Below are positions 27,652-37,379 of a stretch of 64,000 nt of DNA, one piece after another; position 1 is the first letter of the stretch, and every line of letters starts with the position of its first letter. The stretch is from NCBI GenBank assembly GCA_963929535.1, contig CAWVIZ010000013.1:110164-174163 (forward strand). Reading direction: 5' to 3'. Source of the DNA: Pullilachnospira sp963929535. GTDB lineage: Bacteria > Bacillota > Clostridia > Lachnospirales > Lachnospiraceae. The notes under the pieces are model-generated. The model ran no database searches. It had not been told where the DNA came from and was given only the letters and a program-made list of their open reading frames with translations. A program made the translations under genes and the position numbers.

Positions 27652-29031
27652 TCAATACACCCTGATCTCCTTCATCACCACTTCATCTCTGGCCGCCGTC
27701 ACCTGAACCTTCAGTCTGGAAATCTTTTCATCCGCATCGTTGATCAGCGGATTCTGCAGCGCAAACGGATCCTGAAGCTGGCAGATCTTCCGATTTCCGA
27801 TACATGTCCCCTGAAACAGCGGATACTGACCGCCGCTGGTAAACTCCGCCAATACACGGAATCCTTCCACTCTCTGCCCCTGAGCGATATCTTCTCTCAG
27901 AACCACATACTTCAGCTTATCCAGCGGCATAGGCTCCTCCAGAGTAATGGTATAGACAGGCTGGGTAGCCGGCTGGTCCTCCTGCTTTTCCACAACGGCG
28001 GCCCGCTGGCTTCCGAACTCTTTTCTGATCAGATCTCCCAGCTCCGCAAGCCGTTTCACATCCCGCTCATCGATCAGACCGTCCGTGTTGGGAGGCAGAT
28101 TCAGATGCATACAGGCATTGGCTCCCACACTGGTGAGATAGGTGTGGAACAGACGCTCCAGAGAATGGGGCTCCTCCTGCTTGTGCCAGAACCAGCCGGG
28201 CCGGATGGACATATTGATCTCAGAAGGCGTAAATACCAGGCCTCTGGAATAGAGGATGTTGGGCATGGTTCCCAGCTCCTGGTCCGTGTTGTACATATAG
28301 TCCAGGCTTCCCTCTGCCGCCATGGGACCCGGTCCCGTCTGTACCTGAGCGTAATGACACAGCTCAGAGGGAACCACCGCCCACTCAGAATGGCGGGCCA
28401 CTCCCGCCTCATTGCCGCACCAGCGGATATCCGGACCATAGTCATTGAAGATCACTGCATTGGGCTGATATTTGTGGATCAGCTCAAAATACCGCTGGAA
28501 ATCATACTCCTGCTTTTTCCCATTGGGGCCTTCCCCGCACGCGTTGTCAAACCATACATAGAAAATATCCCCGTATCCGGTCAGAAGCTCTGTCAGCTGA
28601 TTGCAGAAATAATCGTTGTATTCCGGCGTCCCGTAATATTTGGAATTTCTGTCCCAGGGAGACAGATAAAATCCGAACTTGATGCCGCCTCTTCTGCAGG
28701 CCTCGGCTGCTTCTTTTACCACATCCCTCTTAAAGGGGCTGTTCTTGACGGAATGCTCCGTGTACCTGGACGGCCACAGGCAGAATCCGTCGTGATGCTT
28801 GGCAGTAAGCACCATCCCTTTCATTCCGGCCGCTTTAATGGCTCTCACCCACTGATCACAGTCCAGCTTTTCCGGATTAAAAATACTCTCGTCTTCTGTT
28901 CCCTGGCCCCATTCACGGTCAGTAAATGTATTAGGTCCGAAGTGGATAAATGCATACATCTCCAGATCAAACCAGTCCAGCTGTTTTTGGGAGGGCTTCA
29001 CATGCGCCGCCTCTTTCAGAAATTCAATCAT
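27652..29031 (-). CDS. GH29 alpha-L-fucosidase
   Basis: This 459-residue protein lacks a signal peptide. The GH29 barrel shows HFGPNTFTDREWGQG, LTAKHHDGFCLWPSRYT and the nucleophile Asp in YVWFDNACGEG (D162). The C-terminal beta domain (about 340-459) is present. It would remove L-fucose from imported oligosaccharides such as host mucin or milk glycans. It is the last gene of an operon with two permeases and a large binding protein, and downstream of a YesMN system, so uptake and hydrolysis are coupled. The FDNACGEG variant is typical of the GH29-B-like bacterial group. Confidence 0.93.
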   Translation of the reverse strand: MIEFLKEAAHVKPSQKQLDWFDLEMYAFIHFGPNTFTDREWGQGTEDESIFNPEKLDCDQWVRAIKAAGMKGMVLTAKHHDGFCLWPSRYTEHSVKNSPFKRDVVKEAAEACRRGGIKFGFYLSPWDRNSKYYGTPEYNDYFCNQLTELLTGYGDIFYVWFDNACGEGPNGKKQEYDFQRYFELIHKYQPNAVIFNDYGPDIRWCGNEAGVARHSEWAVVPSELCHYAQVQTGPGPMAAEGSLDYMYNTDQELGTMPNILYSRGLVFTPSEINMSIRPGWFWHKQEEPHSLERLFHTYLTSVGANACMHLNLPPNTDGLIDERDVKRLAELGDLIRKEFGSQRAAVVEKQEDQPATQPVYTITLEEPMPLDKLKYVVLREDIAQGQRVEGFRVLAEFTSGGQYPLFQGTCIGNRKICQLQDPFALQNPLINDADEKISRLKVQVTAARDEVVMKEIRVY

Positions 29032-29073
29032 GTCGTTCTCCTTTCGGCTGTTTCAAAATTTAAATTCAGTATA

Positions 29074-29988
29074 TCATCCCTTTACGGCGCCCACCATAAT
29101 TCCTTTTACAAAATATTTCTGCATGAACGGATATACCAGGAAGATGGGCAGGGAGGCCAGCACTGTGATGGTCATACGCACACCCTTGGGGGAAATGGAA
29201 GACATCATATCGCTGATACCCGCCATATTGGCAGATGCGTTTTTGATCTGATCCGCCAGTCTCTGGGCTTCGTTCAGGTAATTGTACAGCAGATACTGAA
29301 GCGTCATCAGATTCTCATTTCCCCTGGTATAGATATGATTGTCAAACCAGGAGTTCCAGTGTCCCACCGCCACAAATACAGCAATGGTGGCAATGATGGG
29401 CTTGGACAGAGGCAGGATGATCTTGGCGAAAACCGTAAGATAGCCGGCGCCGTCCAGCTTTGCCGATTCCTCCAGGGACTGGGGCAGCTGCTCCACATAC
29501 GTTTTGATCAGTACGATATTATAGGCGGAGATCAGCATGGGCAGAATGTACACCCAGAAATTGTTCAGCAGACCGTAGGATTTTATCACGATATAGGTGG
29601 AAATCATACCGCCGTTGATATACATAGTCATGATAAGAAAACGGTATACGATCTTTTTGCCCGGCATTTCATCCTTGGTAAACATATATCCCAGGAAGGA
29701 ACAGCACAGTACGGACAGCGCGGTACCTATCACTGTTCTCAGCACAGAGATAAACAGAGAATGGAAAAATCCGTCCAGTTCAAAGATATCCTTATAGTTG
29801 GCCAGGGAAAATCCTCTGGGAAGCAGAACCGGGGGATTCACATCCACCAGACTGCCCTCGCTGAAGGTATAGATCACAATATACCAGAACGGATAGATAC
29901 AGATCAGGGTAATCCCCAGCATCAGCAGATAATTAAACACCTGAAAAGCTTTTCTGGACGGGGATGTCTTTATTTTTTCTTTCTTCAT
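29074..29988 (-). CDS. ABC sugar permease, LplC/YtcP-like
   Basis: This 304-residue inner-membrane protein has the N-terminal LplC pattern QVFNYLLMLGITLICIYPFW, an EAA loop (LEESAKLDGAGYLTVFAKI) and the C-terminus KYFVKGIMVGAVKG. It pairs with the LplB-like permease upstream. This permease class serves large type II binding proteins, matching the 590-residue binder of the operon. Confidence 0.93.
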   Translation of the reverse strand: MKKEKIKTSPSRKAFQVFNYLLMLGITLICIYPFWYIVIYTFSEGSLVDVNPPVLLPRGFSLANYKDIFELDGFFHSLFISVLRTVIGTALSVLCCSFLGYMFTKDEMPGKKIVYRFLIMTMYINGGMISTYIVIKSYGLLNNFWVYILPMLISAYNIVLIKTYVEQLPQSLEESAKLDGAGYLTVFAKIILPLSKPIIATIAVFVAVGHWNSWFDNHIYTRGNENLMTLQYLLYNYLNEAQRLADQIKNASANMAGISDMMSSISPKGVRMTITVLASLPIFLVYPFMQKYFVKGIMVGAVKG

Positions 29989-30007
29989 AATACAAGATCC
30001 CTCCTCA

Positions 30008-30922
30008 CTAGATTACCGTGTTGCCTCGGATCTTCTTGGCCACCAGATTGGCCAGGACCACCAGAGCAATACTTACCACTGACTTGATGATACTGATTGC
30101 CACACCGTAGGAATAATCCATGTTTTCCAGACCGATACGGTACACATACAGATCCAGCACCTCAATATTGGGGGCAGTCACAGAGTTCTTAAACAACATA
30201 TACTGCTCGTATCCTGTATTCAGGAAATTTCCCACATTCAGGATAAACAGCACCACGTACGTCTCCAGCATAGCCGGAAGCGTCACATGGATCGCGCAGC
30301 GGAAATATCCCGCTCCATCCACCCTGGCTGCCTCATACTGTTCCTGATCGATACCGGCAATGGCCGCCAGATAAATGATGGAGTTCCATCCCAGCGTTTT
30401 CCACTGAGCCAGGAATGTCTGGAACCAGTATACGGACTCCTTGCTGCTGAGAATGGACTGTGCTTCATCCGTAAGCCCCAGGTTTACAAACGCCTGGGTC
30501 AGCATTCCGTCGGTGGAAAACAGTCCGAAAGCCAGGGAGAAAATGATCACCCAGCTGATAAAGTTGGGGAGCGTGGTAAACGTCTGTACAAATTTTCTTA
30601 CGGCTCCGTTCTTGATCTCATTGAGCAGGATTGCGAAGAACATGGGAAGCGGAGTAAGAACAATGCTGATCACCGCGAAGATGGCGGTATTTTTCAGCGT
30701 TCTCAGCACGTTGGCATCCGTAAAGATCAGTTTAAAATAATCCAGCCCCAGAAAATCACACTCAAACAGAGGCACTCCCGGAATGTAATCATAAACAGAG
30801 TAGATCCATCCAAAGATCGGCACGTAGTTAAACAGCAGCACGATCAGCATAAAAGGAAGTACCATGAGCAGCAGCCGGTAATTCTTTTTCGGCTTATGCT
30901 TCACAGCGATTGCTTTTGCCAT
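30008..30922 (-). CDS. ABC sugar permease, LplB/YteP-like
   Basis: This 304-residue inner-membrane protein reads YRLLLMVLPFMLIVLLFNYV near its start, then FGWIYSVYDY, and carries the EAA loop EQYEAARVDGAGYFRCAIHV followed by TLPAML. The ATG at 30922 is chosen for GGAGA seven bases upstream; the in-frame ATGs further out would place the ribosome site inside the gene. It is followed by its partner at 19 bases. Confidence 0.93.
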   Translation of the reverse strand: MAKAIAVKHKPKKNYRLLLMVLPFMLIVLLFNYVPIFGWIYSVYDYIPGVPLFECDFLGLDYFKLIFTDANVLRTLKNTAIFAVISIVLTPLPMFFAILLNEIKNGAVRKFVQTFTTLPNFISWVIIFSLAFGLFSTDGMLTQAFVNLGLTDEAQSILSSKESVYWFQTFLAQWKTLGWNSIIYLAAIAGIDQEQYEAARVDGAGYFRCAIHVTLPAMLETYVVLFILNVGNFLNTGYEQYMLFKNSVTAPNIEVLDLYVYRIGLENMDYSYGVAISIIKSVVSIALVVLANLVAKKIRGNTVI

Positions 30923-31072
30923 TATCATGTCTCCTTTCATCCAAAAACGCTGCTGCAGATCTTGTGCGTCACAATTTGCAGCAGCGTTCGATACATATTG
31001 TCATCTGTTTTCAGTTTTCCCTCCGGACGGGTCGGATCTATGTTCCGATCCGCCCTTTGGGTTCCTTCCGTT

Positions 31073-32845
31073 TTACATCAGACCTTCGATAGCTTCCTTC
31101 GCATCATTCCATGCATTGGTCCACCATTCCACGGACTGCTCCGCTCCGGCGCCCTTCAGTTCTTCCATAAGCGCCGCTTTGGCAGCCTCGAACTCCTCGT
31201 CCGTCTCAGCCTGTACCAGGTTGGGAATGGCGTTCAAGGTGATCTCCTCGCAGTTGCTGTCAATACGGACGATATCCCTGGGAGTGGTCTCCAATCCCAT
31301 CTGGATGGCGTTCAGGCAGTTGCCCAGATCAATGCTGGTTCCGGCTTCCACCTTCTTTTTCAGCGTATCGCTGGGGATCGTCAGATCCAGAGTTTCGCAC
31401 ATATCCTTCTCCGCATAGGTCATACTGTCTGCCAGCACATCCTCTTCATACCACAGATCGATCATTCCGCCGTCTTCAGCGATGTTGTAGTAATCCTCAC
31501 CGCATACAGCAGCCAGGTTGCCTTCGCCGATACCGGATTTCTTCCACTCGTCCAGGCGGCTTCCGTCTGTCTTCATGGCAATGGTATCCTCTGTCAGGGC
31601 CGGAGTTCCGTCCTCGCCCACTTCCCATCTTCCTTCTACGCCGGAATCGATGTCTCTGGAGAATTCCTCGCTCTGCAGATAATCCAGGATCATAACCGCA
31701 CGCTCGATGTTGGGGGAATGAGAGGAAACAAAGAAATATTTTCCAAACCATCCTGCCAGGTTCCGCTCATTTCCCCATCCCAGGTAAGAGGGAAGGGTCA
31801 CATACTCTTTCAGAGTTTCGGAATCCGCAGCTCTCTGATTGTCGTTATACGTTCCATAGTACCAGTTTACGCTTCCGCCCAGGTACTGTCCCTTGGTGTA
31901 TTTCTCCTGAAGATCCTCACCCTTGGTAATGAAGCAGTCGGGATCCAGCAGGCCTTCCCGGTACAGCTGGTTATAGAACTTCACGCCGGACCAGAAGGGA
32001 GTCACCACATCCGGGTTGTCCACATCATAGATATCCGGAAGCAGCTCGTTGGTTTCCACGTTCTGCACATAGATTCCGCCTTCCAGATTGGTATATCCCT
32101 CAGCCAGACAGCCCTTGTAGAAATAGGAATGGAGCTGGGAATCGTTGTAAACGCCCATAGCATATACAGGAAGCCCTTCCTCAGTCTCCGGATAAATCTC
32201 CTTCATGGCCTTCAGCGCGGCTATGTAATCCTCATCATTGTTGATCTCCGGGCATCCGATCTCCTTGTACAGATCCCAGCGAACCACATATCCGTTGTTC
32301 AGAACGGTTCCGTAGTTGGCCTGTGTATCCCCGAAGGTAACCCGAGGAGTTACAAAATACTGTATATTTTCTCCGTTGCTCTTGAAGGTTTTCATAACCT
32401 CGTTGCGGAAGCTCATATCTTCAGAGAAAATATTGGTTGCAAGTGTATCTTTATAGTCTTCCAGATTTACTGCGTGTTTTCCTTTCAGAACGCCCTCGAT
32501 GTGATCATCGTTGATCTGCACGATATCGCAGGTAGTCCCGCCGGAAAGATCCAGGTTCAGGCTCTCATTGTCGTACTGTTTGATGGTCAGAGTAACGTTG
32601 AACTTCTCCTCCAGCTTCTCCACTACCTCCGTGGGCCAGCCTTCTGTGGAATCAGAGTTGCTCAGGTTGATTCCTCCCAGAGTGATCTCCACATGCTCTG
32701 AAGTATCTCCGGTAGCCTCTCCCGCAGTCTCAGAGGATGCTCCTCCCTCAGATCCGCTGTTGTCATCCGATGAACCGCATCCAGCAAACATACCAGTGGT
32801 AAGCGCCATAGCGCAGATCATGGCAAGTATCCTTTTCGCTTTCAT
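31073..32845 (-). CDS. Large sugar-binding lipoprotein (LplA-like)
   Basis: This 590-residue solute-binding protein has signal peptide MKAKRILAMICAMALTTG and lipobox MFAGC, then an acidic Ser/Gly-rich tether. Typical LplA-class segments are present: GWPTEVVEKLEEKFNVTL, VVRWDLYKEIGCPEI and VFSSHSPNIERAVMILDYLQ-like text. The ATG at 32845 follows AAGGAGG closely. It heads the operon, with two permeases and an alpha-fucosidase downstream, implying a fucosylated glycan ligand. No ATPase gene is in the operon. Confidence 0.93.
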   Translation of the reverse strand: MKAKRILAMICAMALTTGMFAGCGSSDDNSGSEGGASSETAGEATGDTSEHVEITLGGINLSNSDSTEGWPTEVVEKLEEKFNVTLTIKQYDNESLNLDLSGGTTCDIVQINDDHIEGVLKGKHAVNLEDYKDTLATNIFSEDMSFRNEVMKTFKSNGENIQYFVTPRVTFGDTQANYGTVLNNGYVVRWDLYKEIGCPEINNDEDYIAALKAMKEIYPETEEGLPVYAMGVYNDSQLHSYFYKGCLAEGYTNLEGGIYVQNVETNELLPDIYDVDNPDVVTPFWSGVKFYNQLYREGLLDPDCFITKGEDLQEKYTKGQYLGGSVNWYYGTYNDNQRAADSETLKEYVTLPSYLGWGNERNLAGWFGKYFFVSSHSPNIERAVMILDYLQSEEFSRDIDSGVEGRWEVGEDGTPALTEDTIAMKTDGSRLDEWKKSGIGEGNLAAVCGEDYYNIAEDGGMIDLWYEEDVLADSMTYAEKDMCETLDLTIPSDTLKKKVEAGTSIDLGNCLNAIQMGLETTPRDIVRIDSNCEEITLNAIPNLVQAETDEEFEAAKAALMEELKGAGAEQSVEWWTNAWNDAKEAIEGLM

Positions 32846-33048
32846 AGCTTCCTCCTTTTTCATAATACACATTCCCGGGCGTGTATCTCATATTTTGTAT
32901 GTCTATTTTACATTTTCCCCATATTCTTTTGTATGATTTTTCTTTCTTTTCGATTGCACTTTTTTATGGTCTTGTATATCTCATCTAATTTTTTTGACTT
33001 ATTTTGCTTATATAACAGCATATTTCCAGTAAAATATGTCAAGACGCT

Positions 33049-33260
33049 CCGGCAAATATCCGCTCATGCCAGCATGGCGGCTGCTTGCCGCGGAAAGCTC
33101 GCGGCAAGGCCGCTCGCTGTCCGTTACCCGGCAAATATCCGCTCATGCCAGCATGGCGGCTGCTTGCCGCGGAAAGCTCGCGGCAAAGCCGCTCACTGTC
33201 CGTTACCCGGCAAATATCCGCCCATGCAAGCATGCGCGGCTGCTTGCCGGGTATATCGCA
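33049..33260 (-). repeat. Family A repeat, tandem 79-bp variant
   Basis: Three copies start at 33049, 33128 and 33207, period 79 bp; the last is partial. Each contains the CCGGCAAATATCCG...GCTTGCCG hairpin of family A. The block starts at the T-run of the kinase terminator on the minus strand with TGCGATATAC, and ends next to the intergenic region before the fucosidase operon. The interval 32846-33048 is AT-rich and should hold that operon's promoter; I could not fix a confident -35/-10 pair. Confidence 0.88.
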
Positions 33261-33261
33261 T

Positions 33262-33300
33262 AAAAATGACGGCACGGGATTTTTTCTGTCCCGTACCGCC
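33262..33300 (-). terminator. Terminator of the second yesNM operon
   Basis: On the minus strand, GGTACGGGA and TCCCGTGCC form a nine-base stem with a loop containing A6, followed by ATTTTTA, where the family A repeat begins. Confidence 0.75.
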
Positions 33301-33304
33301 CAGA

Positions 33305-35056
33305 TCACACGATTACATTCTCTTCAGTTTCAAGCTCCCTCTGAGGCATAAATTCTATATATACCACGGTTCCGCTCTCTTCTCCTGCCTCCACGCGTAT
33401 AAGGCCGCTGTCTCCGTACAGCATCCGCAGGCGTTTTCTGATATTGGACAGTCCTACGCTGCTGGTGGTCCATTTTCCTTTTTCCAGACTCTCATTAAGT
33501 TCCTTTATTTTTTCCGGATCCATGGATGCCCCGCTGTTGCGGATCTCAATGAAAAAACGTCCTTCCCGTTTCCGTATACTGCCCTGTATTCTGCACATCT
33601 CCCCTTGGCTCTTTCCATGGACAAAACAGTTTTCTATCACCGGCTGAAGAATAAATCTTGGAAATTCCTCCTCATACAGCATTTCCGGGCAATCCATTTC
33701 ATAGGAAAACGCATCGCCGTACCGCATCATCATCATTCCGATATAATTTTTCAGAAATTCCAGTTCATCCGCCAGCTTCCAGGTAAAACTGGGATCCCGC
33801 AGTATCGGCATGATGATCTTGCTGAGAGTCACCAGCGAATCCGCAACCCGCGTATTATTTGTCATCATGGCCATCCAGCGGATCGTATTCAGAGAGTTGT
33901 AAAGGAAGTGAGGATTCATCTGATACTGGAGCGCCAGCAGCTCTTCCCTGGCCTTTTCCTGTTCCGTATCCTGCAGCTTTGCGATATACCCCTTCAGCTT
34001 CTGAACCGTCTGATAAAACTGGACATTCAGCCGGTCCAGCTCCGGCCATCCTTTTTTCTCCGGAAAAGGCAGATCCAACTGCTCTTTTCCCACGCTTTCC
34101 ATCCGGTCCATCAGATTCTGAATGGGTCGGGTATATCTTCTGCTCCAGACGCTGCCGATGATCAGCACCGCGCAGACTGCCATAGCGCCCACCATCAGGC
34201 CGAAATTCCGTATTTCCTTTCCTTCCTGCAGATAGGACTCTTTGGGGATCATATTCACCAGTTTCCAGCCGTTATAAGAGAGATCGTAGCTCACATTCTG
34301 GTTTCTGCTGTCCGCCTTATAGGTTCCCCCGATCAGATCCGGCTCCGTAGCGGATATGATATTGCTCCTCTGATCCGTCAGGACCGCCTGACTGTCATTA
34401 TAAATAGCCTGGTTGTAACAAGTCTGCACCTGACGTTCATCCAGCGTCACAATCAGATAACTGTCCTTTCTCTGTTCCTCCTCCTCATTCAGCGGCTTGA
34501 TTCCTATGAGCACCGGACGGTTCACTGCCGCATACAGTGTGCTGTCCTCCTCCACTGTGATCTCCCCCGAGGAGAGCCAGAGCACATACGGATAATTCTC
34601 CCTGCTTTCCATCAGAATTCTTCGAAATTCATCATCGATACGGGTATTTCCACTTCTGCTTTTCCTCTCCGCAGTAGAAACTACCGTCCGGCCGCTTCCA
34701 TTGACTATGGCCACCGCGTAAATATCTGTATCCGAGGACAGAATCTCGTCAAACTGCTGAATAATCTTCCGCTTTGTCACTGCCTGTTCTTTTTCGTTCT
34801 GCCGCCAGCTCTCTGTAAATTGCCAGGGCAGAACATTATTGGCAAACCGATTGATATAGCCGTCAGCCTTTTCCATCATTTCCTTCAGCTTCTGCTCCGA
34901 TTCCTGGAAGGTCATATAAGCAATCCTCTCGTCATTATCCTCCAGCTTTCCCAGGAAATAATTGTATGTGGTGCCGAACAGCAGCCCGATCACCAGGATC
35001 ACGCCGCACAGCATAGACACGATAAACTTTATCTTCCAGTCGATCTTCTTTTTCAT
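33305..35056 (-). CDS. YesM-type sensor histidine kinase
   Basis: This 583-residue membrane kinase has membrane segment 1 near the start (KFIVSMLCGVILVIGLLFG), an extracytoplasmic sensor of about 260 residues, segment 2 (FGLMVGAMAVCAVLIIGSVW), HAMP, then the His-containing LQYQMNPHFLYNSLNTIRWM block. The ATPase domain has FILQPVIENCFVHG and SVGLSNIRKRLRMLYG. The ATG at 35056 overlaps the response regulator stop (ATGA). The frame is intact, unlike the first YesM in the window. It probably senses glycan availability, directly or through the nearby binding lipoprotein. Confidence 0.92.
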   Translation of the reverse strand: MKKKIDWKIKFIVSMLCGVILVIGLLFGTTYNYFLGKLEDNDERIAYMTFQESEQKLKEMMEKADGYINRFANNVLPWQFTESWRQNEKEQAVTKRKIIQQFDEILSSDTDIYAVAIVNGSGRTVVSTAERKSRSGNTRIDDEFRRILMESRENYPYVLWLSSGEITVEEDSTLYAAVNRPVLIGIKPLNEEEEQRKDSYLIVTLDERQVQTCYNQAIYNDSQAVLTDQRSNIISATEPDLIGGTYKADSRNQNVSYDLSYNGWKLVNMIPKESYLQEGKEIRNFGLMVGAMAVCAVLIIGSVWSRRYTRPIQNLMDRMESVGKEQLDLPFPEKKGWPELDRLNVQFYQTVQKLKGYIAKLQDTEQEKAREELLALQYQMNPHFLYNSLNTIRWMAMMTNNTRVADSLVTLSKIIMPILRDPSFTWKLADELEFLKNYIGMMMMRYGDAFSYEMDCPEMLYEEEFPRFILQPVIENCFVHGKSQGEMCRIQGSIRKREGRFFIEIRNSGASMDPEKIKELNESLEKGKWTTSSVGLSNIRKRLRMLYGDSGLIRVEAGEESGTVVYIEFMPQRELETEENVIV

Positions 35057-36234
35057 CCTCTGTTCTGCTGCCTCCACTTTGCCGGGGAAACTCCCATATG
35101 TTTCTTGAAAAACCGGCTGAAATATTCCAGATTATTAAACCCGTTTCTCTCTGCGATCACAGAAAGCTTCATATTGCTGTTCTTCAGCTCCTCCAGCACC
35201 TTATGAAGCCTCAGCTCATTGAGATACTCCACATAAGTTTTTCCCGTCTCTTTTTTAAACAGATGAGAAAAATAACTGGAACTGATCCCCAGATACCCGG
35301 AAATTTCTCCCAGCCCCAAAGGTTTTTGAAAATTCAACTCCATATAGCGAACCGCCCTTTCTATCAAAGGCTCCCGGAAAGCCTCCCTTTGTTTCTGATC
35401 CTTCCGGCCTCCTTTCAGCTTCCGGTAAACGTTCCGCAGGGTCTCTCCGTACTTTCTCCGGTCACTGCAGAAGATTCCCTCTGCGCGGATATCAAACTCA
35501 ACGCCCAGATATGTATGAATGGCATTTTTCATTCGGGAAAGGCTTGCCTCCAGCTTCTCTTCCCCGGTTTCCGTAAGCACACAGAAGCTGTCGTCTCCGA
35601 TCCGGACGATCACCGAACGGTTCAGATATTTCTCTGCCAGGTCATAGACAAACTTTTTCCCCAGATCACTGATCTTTCCCCTGTCTTCTTCCTTCAGGGA
35701 AAACATCACCTCCGTCTGAATCTGCTCCGGCCGGAAAGGCTCTCCATCCTTCCACCGGGCCCAGCTCCAGTCTTCCTCTTTCATCTCCGTCAGATAGGCA
35801 GTTATCATTTCATCCAGGGATTCCTTCTGCATCCCGTCCATCCTGGTCCCCACGTTTTGTTCCAGATACGCTTTTACCTTTGCCAGCTCCTGATGGATCT
35901 CATCCATGGTCATACTGGCTTTCAGGATATATCCGCTGATATTGTATCCCATCATCTTTCTGAGAGATTCAAAATCATCCAGACAGGAGATCACCATGAT
36001 CGCGCACTTCCGGTCTATTTCCCGGATCCTCCGGATCAGTTCGTAACCGTCCATCCCCTCCATCCGGATATCCGTTATCACCACCTCCGGATGCAGCCTC
36101 AGGAACAGCTGGTAAGCATCCTTCCCGTTATCTGCCTGGGCCACCAGCTCCATATCATATTTTTTCCAGTCCACTGCATTCTGCAGTCCCATTCGTACCA
36201 ACAATTCATCTTCCGCAAATAATACCCGATACAT
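35053..36234 (-). CDS. YesN-type AraC response regulator
   Basis: This 393-residue regulator has a receiver domain at residues 1-120 with D55 in VVITDIRM and K in GYILKAS. A C-terminal AraC domain (about 290-390) contains PLGLGEISGYLGISSSYFSH and LSVIAERNGFNNLEYFSRFF. Upstream on the same transcript as its kinase, with a four-base overlap, it likely activates the fucosidase/ABC operon lying 200-500 bases beyond the kinase gene. Confidence 0.92.
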   Translation of the reverse strand: MYRVLFAEDELLVRMGLQNAVDWKKYDMELVAQADNGKDAYQLFLRLHPEVVITDIRMEGMDGYELIRRIREIDRKCAIMVISCLDDFESLRKMMGYNISGYILKASMTMDEIHQELAKVKAYLEQNVGTRMDGMQKESLDEMITAYLTEMKEEDWSWARWKDGEPFRPEQIQTEVMFSLKEEDRGKISDLGKKFVYDLAEKYLNRSVIVRIGDDSFCVLTETGEEKLEASLSRMKNAIHTYLGVEFDIRAEGIFCSDRRKYGETLRNVYRKLKGGRKDQKQREAFREPLIERAVRYMELNFQKPLGLGEISGYLGISSSYFSHLFKKETGKTYVEYLNELRLHKVLEELKNSNMKLSVIAERNGFNNLEYFSRFFKKHMGVSPAKWRQQNRG

Positions 36235-36298
36235 GTTTCATCTCCTCTCAGGTACCGCTTCAGTTATCAGATGTTACAGTCTGGATTCACTGTTATTA

Positions 36299-37063
36299 TC
36301 AGATACCAAACAACCTCCCGGCATTCTCCTCCGTAACGCTCACCACCGTATCCACATCCACCTGCTTGATCTCGGCGATCTTAGCGGCCACATACGGCAG
36401 ATTCAGGGAAGAATTCCTCTTTCCCCGGTTAGGCACCGGCGCCAGATACGGGCTGTCCGTCTCCAGCAGCAGCCGGTCCAGGGGGGCGTACTCCACCACT
36501 TCCTTCAGTTTTCTTCCGTTTTTAAAAGTCACCACCCCGCCGATTCCCAGATACAGACCCATATTCAGAAATTCCCGGGCCATTTCTTTTTCATAGGAAA
36601 AGCAGTGCACGACTCCTCCGATCTCCCCTGCCCGGACACGCTTCACAGTCTCCAGCGTATCTCTGGCAGCCTCCCGGCTGTGGATGATAAACGGCAGCCC
36701 TGTCTCCCTGGCCACCTCCATCTGTCTCTCAAACCAGAAGATCTGGGTCTGATGGTCCTGCTTATCCCAGTAATAGTCCAGGCCGATCTCTCCTACTGCC
36801 ACGATCTTTTCTTTCCCGCACAAAACCCGCATTCTTTCCAATGCCGCTTCGTCCAGGGATCCCACATCATCGGGATGGACGCCCACGGCTCCATAGACAA
36901 ACGGATATCTTTCTGTAAGCGCCACAGTGCGCTCCCAGCCGGATACCTCCGCGCAGACATTGATCACCTTCCCAATGCCCGCCGGTTCCAGAGATTCCAG
37001 CAGTTCTTCCCTGTCTTCATCAAAGGCTTCATCATCATAATGCGCATGTGTCTCAAATATCAT
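36299..37063 (-). CDS. tatD: TatD-family metal-dependent hydrolase
   Basis: This 254-residue amidohydrolase-fold nuclease has metal ligands H6 and H8 in MIFETHAHYDDE, the Glu in VAVGEIGLDYYWD, and later LPFIIHSREA, VVHCFSYE and LLETDSPYLAPVPNRGKRN. The ATG at 37063 follows GGAGAG. TatD proteins degrade DNA and take part in oxidative repair. The gene commonly follows metG in Firmicutes, as it does here, although a terminator and a family B repeat now separate the two. Confidence 0.95.
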   Translation of the reverse strand: MIFETHAHYDDEAFDEDREELLESLEPAGIGKVINVCAEVSGWERTVALTERYPFVYGAVGVHPDDVGSLDEAALERMRVLCGKEKIVAVGEIGLDYYWDKQDHQTQIFWFERQMEVARETGLPFIIHSREAARDTLETVKRVRAGEIGGVVHCFSYEKEMAREFLNMGLYLGIGGVVTFKNGRKLKEVVEYAPLDRLLLETDSPYLAPVPNRGKRNSSLNLPYVAAKIAEIKQVDVDTVVSVTEENAGRLFGI

Positions 37064-37145
37064 CGGTTCTCTCCTCTCAACCCTCCGGATCATCTGACTG
37101 TCCTTGCTTCCGGCGCAGACACCGTAGGAGGGTCATCCTCTTTCA

Positions 37146-37378
37146 GTCAAAGACCCCGCAGCAAGCTACGGGATATCAAACTTGCAGCGCAGCAGAGCTG
37201 CGGGGTCTTTGGTCTTCGCTTCGCTGCGGTCGGCGCTAACCGTGTGCCGCTGGCACACAGCGCCCCTCGCGTCAGGTCTCCGTTCCACTTCGGTCGGCGC
37301 TAAACGTGTGCCACCGGCACACAGCGCCGCCAAATGGACATCCAAGCATGTCCGCTTGGCTCGTTGCTCGCGGGAATC
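37146..37378. repeat. Family B structured repeat, copy 2 (internally duplicated)
   Basis: This is the inverted counterpart of the block at 4179-4314: it starts GTCAAAGACCCCGC and ends GCTCGCGGGAATC. A central arm of about 40 bp (GGTCGGCGCTAA followed by CGTGTGCC) occurs twice. The right edge touches the metG terminator T-run. The copy fills the metG-tatD gap and contains no credible gene. Confidence 0.85.
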
Positions 37379-37379
37379 A

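Noticed and set aside
30287..32701. 804-residue plus-strand ORF
   Set aside because: It is the antisense shadow of the LplB-like permease and binding-protein genes, which have signal peptide, lipobox and ribosome sites. The long opposite frame reflects codon bias.
32933..35206. 757-residue plus-strand ORF
   Set aside because: It is antisense to the intact YesM kinase and includes translated family A repeat at its start.
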